The notes under the pieces were generated by a model. The model was given only the letters and a program-made list of their open reading frames with translations, made no database searches and was not told the origin of the DNA. Positions 1 through 5,880 of a stretch of DNA of 8,947 bases are shown here, piece by piece. A program made the translations under genes and the position numbers. The stretch lies in assembly GCA_030049565.1 (NCBI GenBank), contig JASIKQ010000697.1, forward strand, positions 1-8,947, written 5' to 3'. The stretch comes from Candidatus Sulfotelmatobacter sp. (GTDB taxonomy: Bacteria > Acidobacteriota > Terriglobia > Terriglobales > Acidobacteriaceae). Within the stretch, counting starts at the first letter, position 1; each line of letters starts with the position of its first letter.

Positions 1-326
1 GTCTGCGTGCCGCTGCCCGTCTGCCAAATGCGCAGTGGAAATTGATCGTTCAGCTTGCCCGCAATCACCTCGTCAGCAGCCTGCACAATCAGCCTGGCTT
101 TATCGGCTGGCAGCTTGCCCAGGTCCTGATTCACCAGTGCGCAAGCCTTCTTGAGAATGCCAAAGGCGCGAATCAACTCAGGCGGCATGGTATCGCGGCC
201 AATGTTGAAGTGCAGCCGTGAGCGCTGCGTCTGCGCCCCCCAGTAAACGTTCGATGGGACCTCGATCTTTCCCATGCTGTCGGATTCAATGCGCGTGTTT
301 GTTGCGGGTTCGGCGAGGGTCGACAT
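1..326 (-). CDS. fumC: Class II fumarate hydratase (fumarase C), N-terminal part, cut by left window edge
   Basis: Reading the minus strand from the ATG at 326-324 gives 108 residues that match the start of class II fumarases: an N-terminal stretch with [13 protein letters not shown] followed by [10 protein letters not shown], then the helical segment, ending in [10 protein letters not shown]. The GAQTQRS and QTGSGTQ blocks are family signatures; the second contributes to substrate binding in FumC. The enzyme interconverts fumarate and L-malate in the TCA cycle, in the cytosol, as an iron-independent homotetramer (family knowledge). The start is supported by a GGAGA ribosome site at 335-331, four bases before the ATG, and by the alignment, which leaves only about 12 extra residues before the conserved part. 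About three quarters of the protein lies outside the window, so nothing can be said about the lyase signature or catalytic serine loop. Aspartase is the nearest alternative family, but the [12 protein letters not shown] and WQTGSGTQ wording fits fumarase better. Confidence 0.95.
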   Translation of the reverse strand, partial: MSTLAEPATNTRIESDSMGKIEVPSNVYWGAQTQRSRLHFNIGRDTMPPELIRAFGILKKACALVNQDLGKLPADKARLIVQAADEVIAGKLNDQFPLRIWQTGSGTQ

Positions 327-368
327 AAGGTCTCCTGAATGAGAGCGACGGATGAAATAACCCAAAAA

Positions 369-396
369 ATTATAGCGCGCAGCCGGAAACTCGAAA
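369..396 (-). promoter_or_regulatory. Predicted sigma-70 type promoter of fumC
   Basis: On the minus strand a perfect TATAAT sits at 374-369. Sixteen bases upstream is TTTCGA (396-391), a weak -35 matching 3 of 6 consensus positions. Transcription would begin near 362, giving a leader of about 36 bases that contains the GGAGA ribosome site. The -10 match is exact and well placed in a divergent intergenic region; use by sigma-70 is inferred. Confidence 0.55.
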
Positions 397-479
397 TGTG
401 CGCTGGATCACATGCTGGTTGCGCTGAGGCGGTGTCCTAGAGATCTTATCGGTAGCGCCGCTCGATCGCTGCACCTCCA

Positions 480-488
480 TGCTAGAAT
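480..488 (+). promoter_or_regulatory. Predicted extended -10 promoter of the YpdA-like gene
   Basis: TGCTAGAAT at 480-488 is an extended -10 element (TGn followed by TAGAAT, 5 of 6 consensus matches). No good -35 lies 16-18 bases upstream, which is tolerated by extended -10 promoters. Transcription would start near 495, about 43 bases before the ATG at 538. The position fits, but the element is short and could occur by chance. Confidence 0.4.
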
Positions 489-537
489 CATCGGTCTCTG
501 CCCCATCTGATATCCGCGAGACATCGTTGGCAAATCC

Positions 538-1590
538 ATGCCCGACTTCCTCACCGCCGAAGAGATTGATACTCTCCCGCAGACCAAGCTCAGTCCCTAT
601 CCTGAGATGCGAGCCGACGTGCTTATCATCGGCGCCGGCCCCACTGGTCTCGCCTGTGCCATCGAAGCCCAGAAAATCGGCCTGAAAGTGATCCTTCTCG
701 ACAAGGGATGCCTGGTGAACTCTCTTTTTCACTATCCCGCAGGGATGGTGTTCTTTACCACTCCTGAACTGCTCGAAATTGGCGACATTCCTTTCAGCAC
801 CGCGCACCAAAAGCCCACGCGCGAAGAAGCCCTCGAGTATTACCGCAAAGTCGCCGAGCACTACCGCCTGGACGTCCGACAGTATGAGTGGGTCAAAACC
901 GTTATGGGTGAAGATGGAAAATTCATCATCACCGCTACCGATCGCGCCGGCCGCCCGCACGACTATCGCGTACGCAAGGTAATCGTTTCCACCGGATACT
1001 ACGACCTCGCCAATCAACTCGGCATTCCAGGCGAAGATTTGCCTAAGGTTTCGCACTACTATGGCGAGTCCCATCCTTACTACGACACCGATGTGCTGGT
1101 CATCGGCGGCAAGAACTCTGCGGCCATTGCCGCGCTCGATCTCTGGCGCCACGGCGCGCGCGTTACTCTCGTCTATCGCGGCTCACAGTTGCACCATCAT
1201 GTGAAATACTGGATCAAGCCGGATCTCGAAAACCGCATTAAGAACGGCGATATCGAAGCCTACTTTCACAGCACCGTGCAGGAAATTGGAATTGACCACG
1301 TCATCATCGATACACCCCGGGGTACCATCCGGCTGAAGAATGATTTCGTCCTGGCGCTCATCGGCTACCACCCTGACTACGATTTTCTCCGTAGCATGGG
1401 AATCGAATTGTCGGAGGATCAATGCCGTCCGGAGTGCGACCCAGTTTCGCTCGAAAGCAACGTGCCGGGTATTTATGTCGCCGGCGTGATCGTGGCCGGT
1501 TCACGCACTAACGAAATCTTTATCGAAAACGGCCGCTTCCACGGCAAGCAGATCGCCGCAGATTTGAAGCTCAAGTTAGGGTCTCAATAA
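538..1590 (+). CDS. YpdA/Bdr-family FAD/NAD(P)H-dependent oxidoreductase (putative bacillithiol-disulfide reductase type)
   Basis: This 350-aa two-dinucleotide-fold flavoprotein resembles thioredoxin reductase but has the YpdA layout. The FAD-binding motif GAGPTG is at residues 32-37, the YGESHPYY block at about 175-182, the NAD(P)H-binding GGKNSA at 190-195, IGYHPDY at 275-281 and the C-terminal FAD motif GIYVAGVIVAG with FIENGRFHG at about 311-336. There is no CxxC redox pair, as expected for YpdA. In Firmicutes, YpdA/Bdr is reported to reduce oxidised bacillithiol with NADPH. Here the cysteine reported as active inside that GGGPCG motif is threonine (T36), so the substrate is uncertain. 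The start at 538 has no clear ribosome site. An in-frame ATG at 607 would give 327 aa, the usual family length, so the first 23 residues may be an extension or untranslated. It is divergent from fumC and convergent with the S9 peptidase; no bacillithiol synthesis gene is in the window. Confidence 0.85.
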   Translation: MPDFLTAEEIDTLPQTKLSPYPEMRADVLIIGAGPTGLACAIEAQKIGLKVILLDKGCLVNSLFHYPAGMVFFTTPELLEIGDIPFSTAHQKPTREEALEYYRKVAEHYRLDVRQYEWVKTVMGEDGKFIITATDRAGRPHDYRVRKVIVSTGYYDLANQLGIPGEDLPKVSHYYGESHPYYDTDVLVIGGKNSAAIAALDLWRHGARVTLVYRGSQLHHHVKYWIKPDLENRIKNGDIEAYFHSTVQEIGIDHVIIDTPRGTIRLKNDFVLALIGYHPDYDFLRSMGIELSEDQCRPECDPVSLESNVPGIYVAGVIVAGSRTNEIFIENGRFHGKQIAADLKLKLGSQ

Positions 1591-1605
1591 AGATAAGAGC
1601 AAGCC

Positions 1606-1635
1606 GTCGAGCGTCGTTGGTCGTTAGTCCTTAGT
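1606..1635. repeat. Left array of degenerate 7-base repeats
   Basis: Four consecutive heptamers read GTCGAGC, GTCGTTG, GTCGTTA, GTCCTTA and are followed by GT, making 30 bases. The array starts 15 bases after the stop codon of the YpdA-like gene. It is the inverted counterpart of the array at 1675-1704: GTCGTTGGTCGTT (1613-1625) pairs with 1692-1704 at 11 of 13 positions. The repeats are visible directly; any function, such as transcript end formation, is inference. Confidence 0.6.
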
Positions 1636-1654
1636 GGGCGGCCACAGCCGCACT
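1633..1654. other. GC-rich hairpin between convergent genes, possible weak bidirectional terminator
   Basis: GCGGC (1638-1642) and GCCGC (1647-1651) form a perfect five-pair stem with a CACA loop. Three more pairs (1633-1635 with 1652-1654) are possible past a two-base GG bulge. It lies between two convergent genes and inside the larger inverted repeat of the heptamer arrays. No run of T follows on either strand, so it is not a classical intrinsic terminator. Confidence 0.3.
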
Positions 1655-1662
1655 GGCTAGCT

Positions 1663-1716
1663 TACTTCAGCAAAACCATCGACATACGACGAACGAACCA
1701 CGACTACTTCAGCAAA
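1663..1716. repeat. 12-base direct repeat bracketing the right heptamer array
   Basis: TACTTCAGCAAA occurs at 1663-1674 and again at 1705-1716, exactly 42 bases apart. The second copy is the 3' end of the S9 peptidase gene. On the minus strand each copy reads TTG CTG AAG followed by a stop (TAG in the gene, TAA in the downstream copy), so the last three codons of the gene are duplicated. The 30 bases between the copies are exactly the right heptamer array. The arrangement is what an insertion with target duplication or a slippage event would leave. Confidence 0.6.
1675..1704. repeat. Right array of degenerate 7-base repeats, inverted relative to the left array
   Basis: Read on the minus strand from 1704, the heptamers are GTCGTGG, TTCGTTC, GTCGTAT, GTCGATG and then GT, again 30 bases. 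The array begins at the last base of the peptidase stop codon. With the left array it could fold into a long imperfect hairpin enclosing the GC-rich stem at 1638-1651. Confidence 0.6.
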
Positions 1717-3656
1717 TACTCCTTCACAAACATCACCGTCGCGTAGAACTGATAATCCCGATTCTTCTTCTTATGGAAACCGTGGCCTTCATCTTTCGCC
1801 AGCAGCCACCATACCGGCGTCCCATTCTGCCGCACCACTTGTACCATCTGCGCGGACTCGCTGGCCGGAACCCGCGGATCATTCTGCCCCGCGATCACAA
1901 ACAAAGGTTTCGTAATATTCTTCGCCTTGTTCGCAGGCGCGATCGACTCCAGAAATGCACGCATCTTCGGATCGCGCTCATCCCCGTATTCCACGCGGCG
2001 CAGGTCCTGCCGATACCCCGACGTATGCTCTAGAAACGTCACCAGATTCGACGGCCCCACAACATCCACTGAGCAGCAAATACGGTCGTTGTAATTGGTG
2101 GCGACGGCTAAGGTCATGAATCCGCCGTAGCTGCCGCCGGTAATCATGATCTTTTGCGCATCCAAATCCGGCTGCGTTTGTATCCAGTCGAGCAGCGTAT
2201 TGATGTCTTTGTACGAACCTTCGCGTAAGTATCCGTTGTCGAGTTTCTGAAAAGTCTTCCCATATCCCGTAGACCCGCGCACGTTGGGATAAATCATGGC
2301 AACGCCTAACTCGTTCAGGTAATAGTTATCGCGTCCCAGGAAGCCAGGCCGGACCTGGCCTTCGGGCCCACCGTGAATATCGATGATCACGGGGTGTTTG
2401 CCGGTGAATCTTGCCGGAGGCTTGTACAGAAACCCGGAAATGGACCGGTCGTCCCATGATTTCCAATGGATCAACTGCGGCTCCGAGAATCCCGAAGTGT
2501 TCAAGCCGCCAGTTTCGCTGAAGGTCCATCGCTCCAGCTTCCCGGTCGCCATATCGAGCGAGTACGCATCGTAATCCTGGGTCGCGGTACTCAGGTTGAA
2601 AGCCAGTTCGCGAGTATGATCGCGCCACGAGATTCCGTTCAGCACACCAATCGGCAGCTTGGGTACCCGAACTTCCTTGTTCGTCCGGGTGTCGAGAACA
2701 TGGAGCACGCTGATCCCATCTTCATTTGCCTCAAACGCAATCCAGCGCCCATCTTTCGATAAATCAAATTCGTCCACATCCCACTTAAGCTCCGGCATCA
2801 GCACGGTGACTTTGTGAGAATTCAGGTCCATGTATGCGAGGCGCTCGAACTCGGAGTCCTGATCGCTGGTGAAATAAACTCCCTTGCCGTCTTTGCCAAG
2901 GCGAGCATTGCTGTAGGCCACGGTTTCCGCCCCCGTCTTCGGAGTCAGCAACTGCTTTTGCCCTGAAGCCAGGTCCACTATCCACACGTAAATCTCCGCC
3001 GCCGATACATAGTTCATGACCAGCAATTGTTTGCCATCCGGCGACCAGTCGCTGACGCTCCAGCCCCCACCTTCGTTTTGCATCACCATGCGTGCGCTGG
3101 CAGCATCGCTGGCGTTAACCACCCAAATATCGACATCGTTTCCCGTGCGTTTCGTCGAACCGTAAGCGATGCGGTCCCCTTGATAGGACCACCGGGGATC
3201 GGTATTGCGTGACCTGCCGTCGGTCAGCAACGTGATGTCGCCAGTGGAGAAATCGTAGCGATAGAGCTGGAAAAATTCGCCCCCGCCCACGTCTTTCATC
3301 AACAAGGCAGAGCTGCCATCACCTGGTTGATACCAGGCCCCTGCCACCCGATCCGGGAAGAACGTGAGCTGAGTGCGCGCGCCACCCGGGAACTTCACCT
3401 GATGTACCTGTGCGGTATCGCCGAAGCGCGTTTCGATCAGCATCTCGCGGCGCGTTGGATGCCAACTCTCGAAGTCGGCCGCACGAAACTCGCTGTAGCG
3501 TCCAACCGAATCGGCCAGCGAGACAGGGATCTTTGGAATGCCTTCGGCTACCAGGTTTTCGTTGGGAGCAACTTCATCGCTCTGCGCGAAGGCGAGAGTT
3601 GACCAAACGAGTGTCGAAAAAAGAATGACGGCAAGCAGGCGCAAGCATCGCTTCAT
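1704..3656 (-). CDS. Secreted S9-family serine peptidase (prolyl oligopeptidase/acylaminoacyl-peptidase type)
   Basis: The 650-aa product begins with a Sec signal peptide: basic MKR, a hydrophobic core to about residue 22, and a likely AFA|QS cleavage after residue 24. Residues of about 50-390 carry repeated WSYQGDRIAY and WSPDGKQLL type strands, a TolB/WD40-like beta-propeller. Residues of about 400-650 form the alpha/beta-hydrolase domain with DIHGGPEG (oxyanion region, 426-433), GGSYGGFM with the nucleophile Ser509, Asp593 in GQNDPRVP and His625 in DEGHGF, so the catalytic triad is complete. S9 enzymes cleave short peptides that enter past the propeller; this one probably acts in the periplasm or outside the cell. 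The length is normal for the family. The start is supported by GGAGA at 3669-3665, eight bases before the ATG, and by the signal peptide. It stands alone, divergent from the pilin-like gene. Exact specificity (dipeptidyl-, acylaminoacyl- or oligopeptidase) cannot be read from sequence. Confidence 0.93.
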   Translation of the reverse strand: MKRCLRLLAVILFSTLVWSTLAFAQSDEVAPNENLVAEGIPKIPVSLADSVGRYSEFRAADFESWHPTRREMLIETRFGDTAQVHQVKFPGGARTQLTFFPDRVAGAWYQPGDGSSALLMKDVGGGEFFQLYRYDFSTGDITLLTDGRSRNTDPRWSYQGDRIAYGSTKRTGNDVDIWVVNASDAASARMVMQNEGGGWSVSDWSPDGKQLLVMNYVSAAEIYVWIVDLASGQKQLLTPKTGAETVAYSNARLGKDGKGVYFTSDQDSEFERLAYMDLNSHKVTVLMPELKWDVDEFDLSKDGRWIAFEANEDGISVLHVLDTRTNKEVRVPKLPIGVLNGISWRDHTRELAFNLSTATQDYDAYSLDMATGKLERWTFSETGGLNTSGFSEPQLIHWKSWDDRSISGFLYKPPARFTGKHPVIIDIHGGPEGQVRPGFLGRDNYYLNELGVAMIYPNVRGSTGYGKTFQKLDNGYLREGSYKDINTLLDWIQTQPDLDAQKIMITGGSYGGFMTLAVATNYNDRICCSVDVVGPSNLVTFLEHTSGYRQDLRRVEYGDERDPKMRAFLESIAPANKAKNITKPLFVIAGQNDPRVPASESAQMVQVVRQNGTPVWWLLAKDEGHGFHKKKNRDYQFYATVMFVKEYLLK

Positions 3657-3717
3657 GGTTCGAGTCTCCGTTGTTGGGACGAATAGAGATGCGTTCTGTT
3701 AGCGAAATCGCACGTGC

Positions 3718-3747
3718 ATCTTAGGCGGATGGCCGGACTCGCGTCAA
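3718..3747 (-). promoter_or_regulatory. Predicted sigma-70 type promoter of the S9 peptidase gene
   Basis: On the minus strand TTGACG (3747-3742, 5 of 6 matches to -35) is followed after 18 bases by TAAGAT (3723-3718, 4 of 6 matches to -10). Transcription would start near 3711, giving a leader of about 55 bases with the GGAGA ribosome site near its end. The position and match are good; usage is inferred. Confidence 0.5.
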
Positions 3748-3765
3748 CGGAAGGCTCGGGTAATC

Positions 3766-3777
3766 AGCGTTAACGCT
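3766..3777. promoter_or_regulatory. Perfect 12-base palindrome, possible operator
   Basis: AGCGTTAACGCT is its own reverse complement. It lies 18 bases upstream of the predicted -35 of the S9 peptidase and about 86 bases before the start of the divergent pilin-like gene, so a dimeric regulator bound here could act on either gene. No regulator gene is in the window and I do not recognise the site. Confidence 0.3.
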
Positions 3778-3814
3778 CATACTCCCGCCCGGGCAGTCGC
3801 TGCACTCCGGTTAC

Positions 3815-3843
3815 TTGTCAGCGCTTCCGTTTCGCGATGCAAT
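3815..3843 (+). promoter_or_regulatory. Possible promoter of the pilin-like gene
   Basis: TTGTCA (3815-3820, 5 of 6 matches) and TGCAAT (3838-3843, 4 of 6 matches) are separated by 17 bases. The start of transcription would fall near 3850, just before the ribosome site at 3853-3857, so the leader would be very short. If the promoter is real, the in-frame TTG at 3815 cannot be the translation start, which agrees with the ATG at 3863. Confidence 0.35.
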
Positions 3844-3852
3844 TGCCGCTGG

Positions 3853-3857
3853 GGAGG
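3853..3857 (+). promoter_or_regulatory. Ribosome binding site that fixes the start of the pilin-like gene
   Basis: GGAGG lies five bases before the ATG at 3863. The reading frame stays open upstream to a TTG at 3815, but that codon has no comparable ribosome site and would place 16 polar residues before the membrane helix. The site therefore favours the shorter protein. Confidence 0.7.
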
Positions 3858-3862
3858 AACAT

Positions 3863-4252
3863 ATGGGTCGCCTGTTCAGCTTTCTAGGTCTCGTCATTGT
3901 ACTGGCCATTGGCATGTACATTTATTCCAGGCAAATGCAGAGCTCTTCGGCTGCCGCCGGGACAAACACGCCGCAGGCCACAATCAACATCACCGGCGTA
4001 AAGACCGATCTGGTCGGTATCGCTTCGGCTGAGCGCCAGTATTTCACCAACGAAGGGAAATACGCCTCCCTCGACGAACTGATCTCGACCCACTACCTTG
4101 CCGGTGCCCGCCAGCGTCCTCCTTATGTCTACGAAGTCCAGATCAGTTCTGGCGGTTTCCGTGTAATCGCTACCCGTTCCGGGGATAACACCTCTGGCAC
4201 GCCTGCGCAGCTTTCGGTCGACGAGAACATGGAGTTCCAAACGTCCGAATAG
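3863..4252 (+). CDS. Small membrane-anchored protein with pilin-like body, function unknown
   Basis: The 129-aa product starts MGRLFSFLGL and has one hydrophobic segment at about residues 4-21, followed by a Ser/Ala/Thr-rich linker (27-40) and a soluble domain. Residues 49-73 contain VGIASAERQYFTNEGKYAS and DEL, which resembles the alpha-helix of type IV pilins and pseudopilins, where a helix with A-E-Y-F residues leads into a G-x-Y-x-S/T-L segment. Residues 87-105 (PPYVYEV...GFRVIATR) look like the beta strands of the pilin globular part. The leader and the G|FTLIE cleavage motif of real prepilins are missing, so it would stay in the inner membrane with the soluble domain outside. I base the resemblance on pattern only. 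The start was chosen from the GGAGG site just upstream. The gene is monocistronic, divergent from the secreted S9 peptidase and followed by a gene-poor stretch. No pilus assembly genes are in the window. Confidence 0.75.
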   Translation: MGRLFSFLGLVIVLAIGMYIYSRQMQSSSAAAGTNTPQATINITGVKTDLVGIASAERQYFTNEGKYASLDELISTHYLAGARQRPPYVYEVQISSGGFRVIATRSGDNTSGTPAQLSVDENMEFQTSE

Positions 4253-4530
4253 GAACGAGCCCACGGCGGCCCATCGCACTGATAGTTGATGAGGTCAGGC
4301 CCCGCACTAATTGACTCCGCTTCGCGCTCGCACACCCCGCCCGGGTAAAGGTGTTTATCAATGTCCCCGCAACGCGTCCTGCCCCGTTGACGGATTGTTT
4401 CGCCAATGATCTCGCGTGACCGAGGCATGGCAACTGTGGAGCCGGAGATTGAAGTTGACGCCGTTACCAATCCCCGCCGCCGCCCGAAGCCCGAAAGCCG
4501 ACGCCCGCGTTTGTTACCCTAACCTTTGGC
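4253..4530. other. Gene-poor stretch before the DHA3 exporter
   Basis: These 278 bases follow the pilin-like gene. I see no tRNA, no strong terminator and no clear promoter. Open frames on the minus strand here overlap the pilin-like gene and have no recognisable content. The only candidate of note is the short plus-strand ORF at 4406-4522. The promoter of the downstream exporter presumably lies here but no convincing -35/-10 pair stands out. Confidence 0.5.
4406..4522 (+). CDS. Possible 38-codon ORF upstream of the DHA3 exporter
   Basis: An ATG at 4406 opens 38 codons ending in TAA at 4520-4522, eight bases before the exporter start. The product would be acidic in its first half (VEPEIEVDAV) and strongly Arg/Pro-rich in its second (NPRRRPKPESRRPRLLP). 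There is no good ribosome site and I recognise no family. Its closeness to the exporter would suit a leader peptide or translational coupling, but GC-rich sequence often gives such frames by chance. Confidence 0.15.
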   Translation: MISRDRGMATVEPEIEVDAVTNPRRRPKPESRRPRLLP

Positions 4531-5859
4531 ATGGAACCGCAACCTGAACGAGCCCTTCCCTCCATTACGCTGGCTGCATACGTGCGCTTGCTACGCGGCA
4601 ATCGCAATTTTCGCCGCCTCTGGGTGGCGCAGATCGTCAGCGAAATTGGCGACTGGTTCTACACGCTCTCTATCTACACGCTTCTGCTGCAACTGACCGG
4701 GCATCCCAGTTCCGTTGCGCTTGCTCTGGTATTGCAAGTGCTGCCGCAAACTTTCGTTGGCCCCACAGCCGGAGTGGTGAACGACCGCCTGCGCCGCAAA
4801 CATGTGATGATCGCCGCCGATTTAGCCCGTTTCGTGATCGTGCTCTCCATGCTGCTGGTGCGTTCTGCGTCGATGGTGTGGCTGGTCTATCCGTTGTTGC
4901 TGGCAGAGACCGTGATGGCGGCATTTTTTGAGCCGGCACGCAATTCCGTCATCCCGAACATCGCCGCCAGAGGCGAAGTCCTGATTGCCAACACGCTCTC
5001 CTCGGCGACCTGGTCGGTGAATCTGTTGATTGGCGCTTCAGTCGGCGGAATCGTCGCCGCGTTCTTTGGACGAGACGCAGTATTTGTGCTGAATGCGCTT
5101 TCGTTCTTGGCTTCGGCCTTACTCATTCGAGGAATGCGCTTCACTGAGCCGCATGCAGAATCGGCGGCGCCGCTGCGAGCGCGAGACCTGGTCGACTACT
5201 CGCCCGTGCTGGAAGGCATCCGTTACATCGGCAGCCACCGCACGATTCTGCCCACGGTCTTCGCTAAAGCCGGCGAGCTGATGATCGGCCCAAGCTGGGT
5301 CATCTTCACCGTGCTGGGGGCGCACGATTTTGCGGTGCATTGGCGCAACATCAATCCGGCAGGCGCGGCCATGCTCGGCATGAGCATCCTGCTCGGTGGA
5401 CGCGGTCTGGGCGCTCTGTTTGGCCCCATTGTCTCCGCCCGCTGGGCCGGTCGCAGTGATCGCCGCTTGCAACTCGGCATCCTCTTCGGCTATCTCATCA
5501 TCGCCCTCGGCTACGGCACTCTCGGCGTCAGCCGCTCCGTCTGGATGGCCGCCGCCTGCGCCCTGCTCGCCCATGCCGGAGGGTCAACGGTGTGGGTCTT
5601 TTCGACAACCCTTTTGCAGCTTCACACTGACGATCGTTTTCGCGGCCGCGTCTTCTCCGCGGACCTGGGGTTTGCCATGTTCACCATCGCAGCCGGCGCA
5701 TACGTGTGCGGACGCTTGATGGATGCAGGCATTTCTGCGCGTTCGGTGGCAATCTACACGGGGCTAGTTATGCTGATTCCTGCGGCGCTGTGGGCAATGG
5801 CGACGCGCATGGGCGCGGATCGCGCCGCAAACACTTCAGTTGGCTCGGTCGAACGGTAA
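4531..5859 (+). CDS. MFS exporter of the DHA3/EntS-like type (MFS_3)
   Basis: The 442-aa product has the pattern of a 12-helix major facilitator transporter. It opens with LLRGNRNFRRLWVAQIVSEI, the typical start of EntS-like exporters, where N-F-R-R-L-W precedes helix 1. The cytoplasmic loop 2-3 motif A appears as AGVVNDRLRRKHVM at about residues 81-94, with the Asp and Arg residues of G-x(3)-D-R-x-x-R-K. Hydrophobic segments continue to the C terminus, with a polar central loop at about residues 205-230. Such proteins export small molecules (siderophores, macrolides) with proton exchange across the inner membrane; the substrate here is unknown. The ATG at 4531 is preceded only by a weak ribosome-site-like TTTGG, but the conserved N-terminal block begins about 20 residues later, so no later start fits. 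It is followed after 21 bases by the ABM-like gene in a probable operon. Confidence 0.88.
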   Translation: MEPQPERALPSITLAAYVRLLRGNRNFRRLWVAQIVSEIGDWFYTLSIYTLLLQLTGHPSSVALALVLQVLPQTFVGPTAGVVNDRLRRKHVMIAADLARFVIVLSMLLVRSASMVWLVYPLLLAETVMAAFFEPARNSVIPNIAARGEVLIANTLSSATWSVNLLIGASVGGIVAAFFGRDAVFVLNALSFLASALLIRGMRFTEPHAESAAPLRARDLVDYSPVLEGIRYIGSHRTILPTVFAKAGELMIGPSWVIFTVLGAHDFAVHWRNINPAGAAMLGMSILLGGRGLGALFGPIVSARWAGRSDRRLQLGILFGYLIIALGYGTLGVSRSVWMAAACALLAHAGGSTVWVFSTTLLQLHTDDRFRGRVFSADLGFAMFTIAAGAYVCGRLMDAGISARSVAIYTGLVMLIPAALWAMATRMGADRAANTSVGSVER

Positions 5860-5867
5860 AGAACCTG

Positions 5868-5875
5868 AAAGGAGG
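5868..5875 (+). promoter_or_regulatory. Very strong ribosome binding site of the ABM-like gene
   Basis: AAAGGAGG is a near-complete match to the anti-Shine-Dalgarno sequence and sits five bases before the ATG at 5881. It is the strongest such site in the window and suggests that the second gene of this operon is made in larger amounts than the weakly initiated exporter before it. Confidence 0.85.
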
Positions 5876-5880
5876 TTTAC

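Noticed and set aside
370..1152. A 260-codon open frame on the minus strand
   Set aside because: It lies antisense to the YpdA-like gene, whose protein matches a family over its whole length; the antisense product has no recognisable motif.
4129..4470. Minus-strand open frames (also 3884-4279 and 4170-4433) over the pilin-like gene and the stretch after it
   Set aside because: The products have no recognisable domain, no good ribosome site, and overlap a gene with a strong ribosome site and a clear membrane segment.
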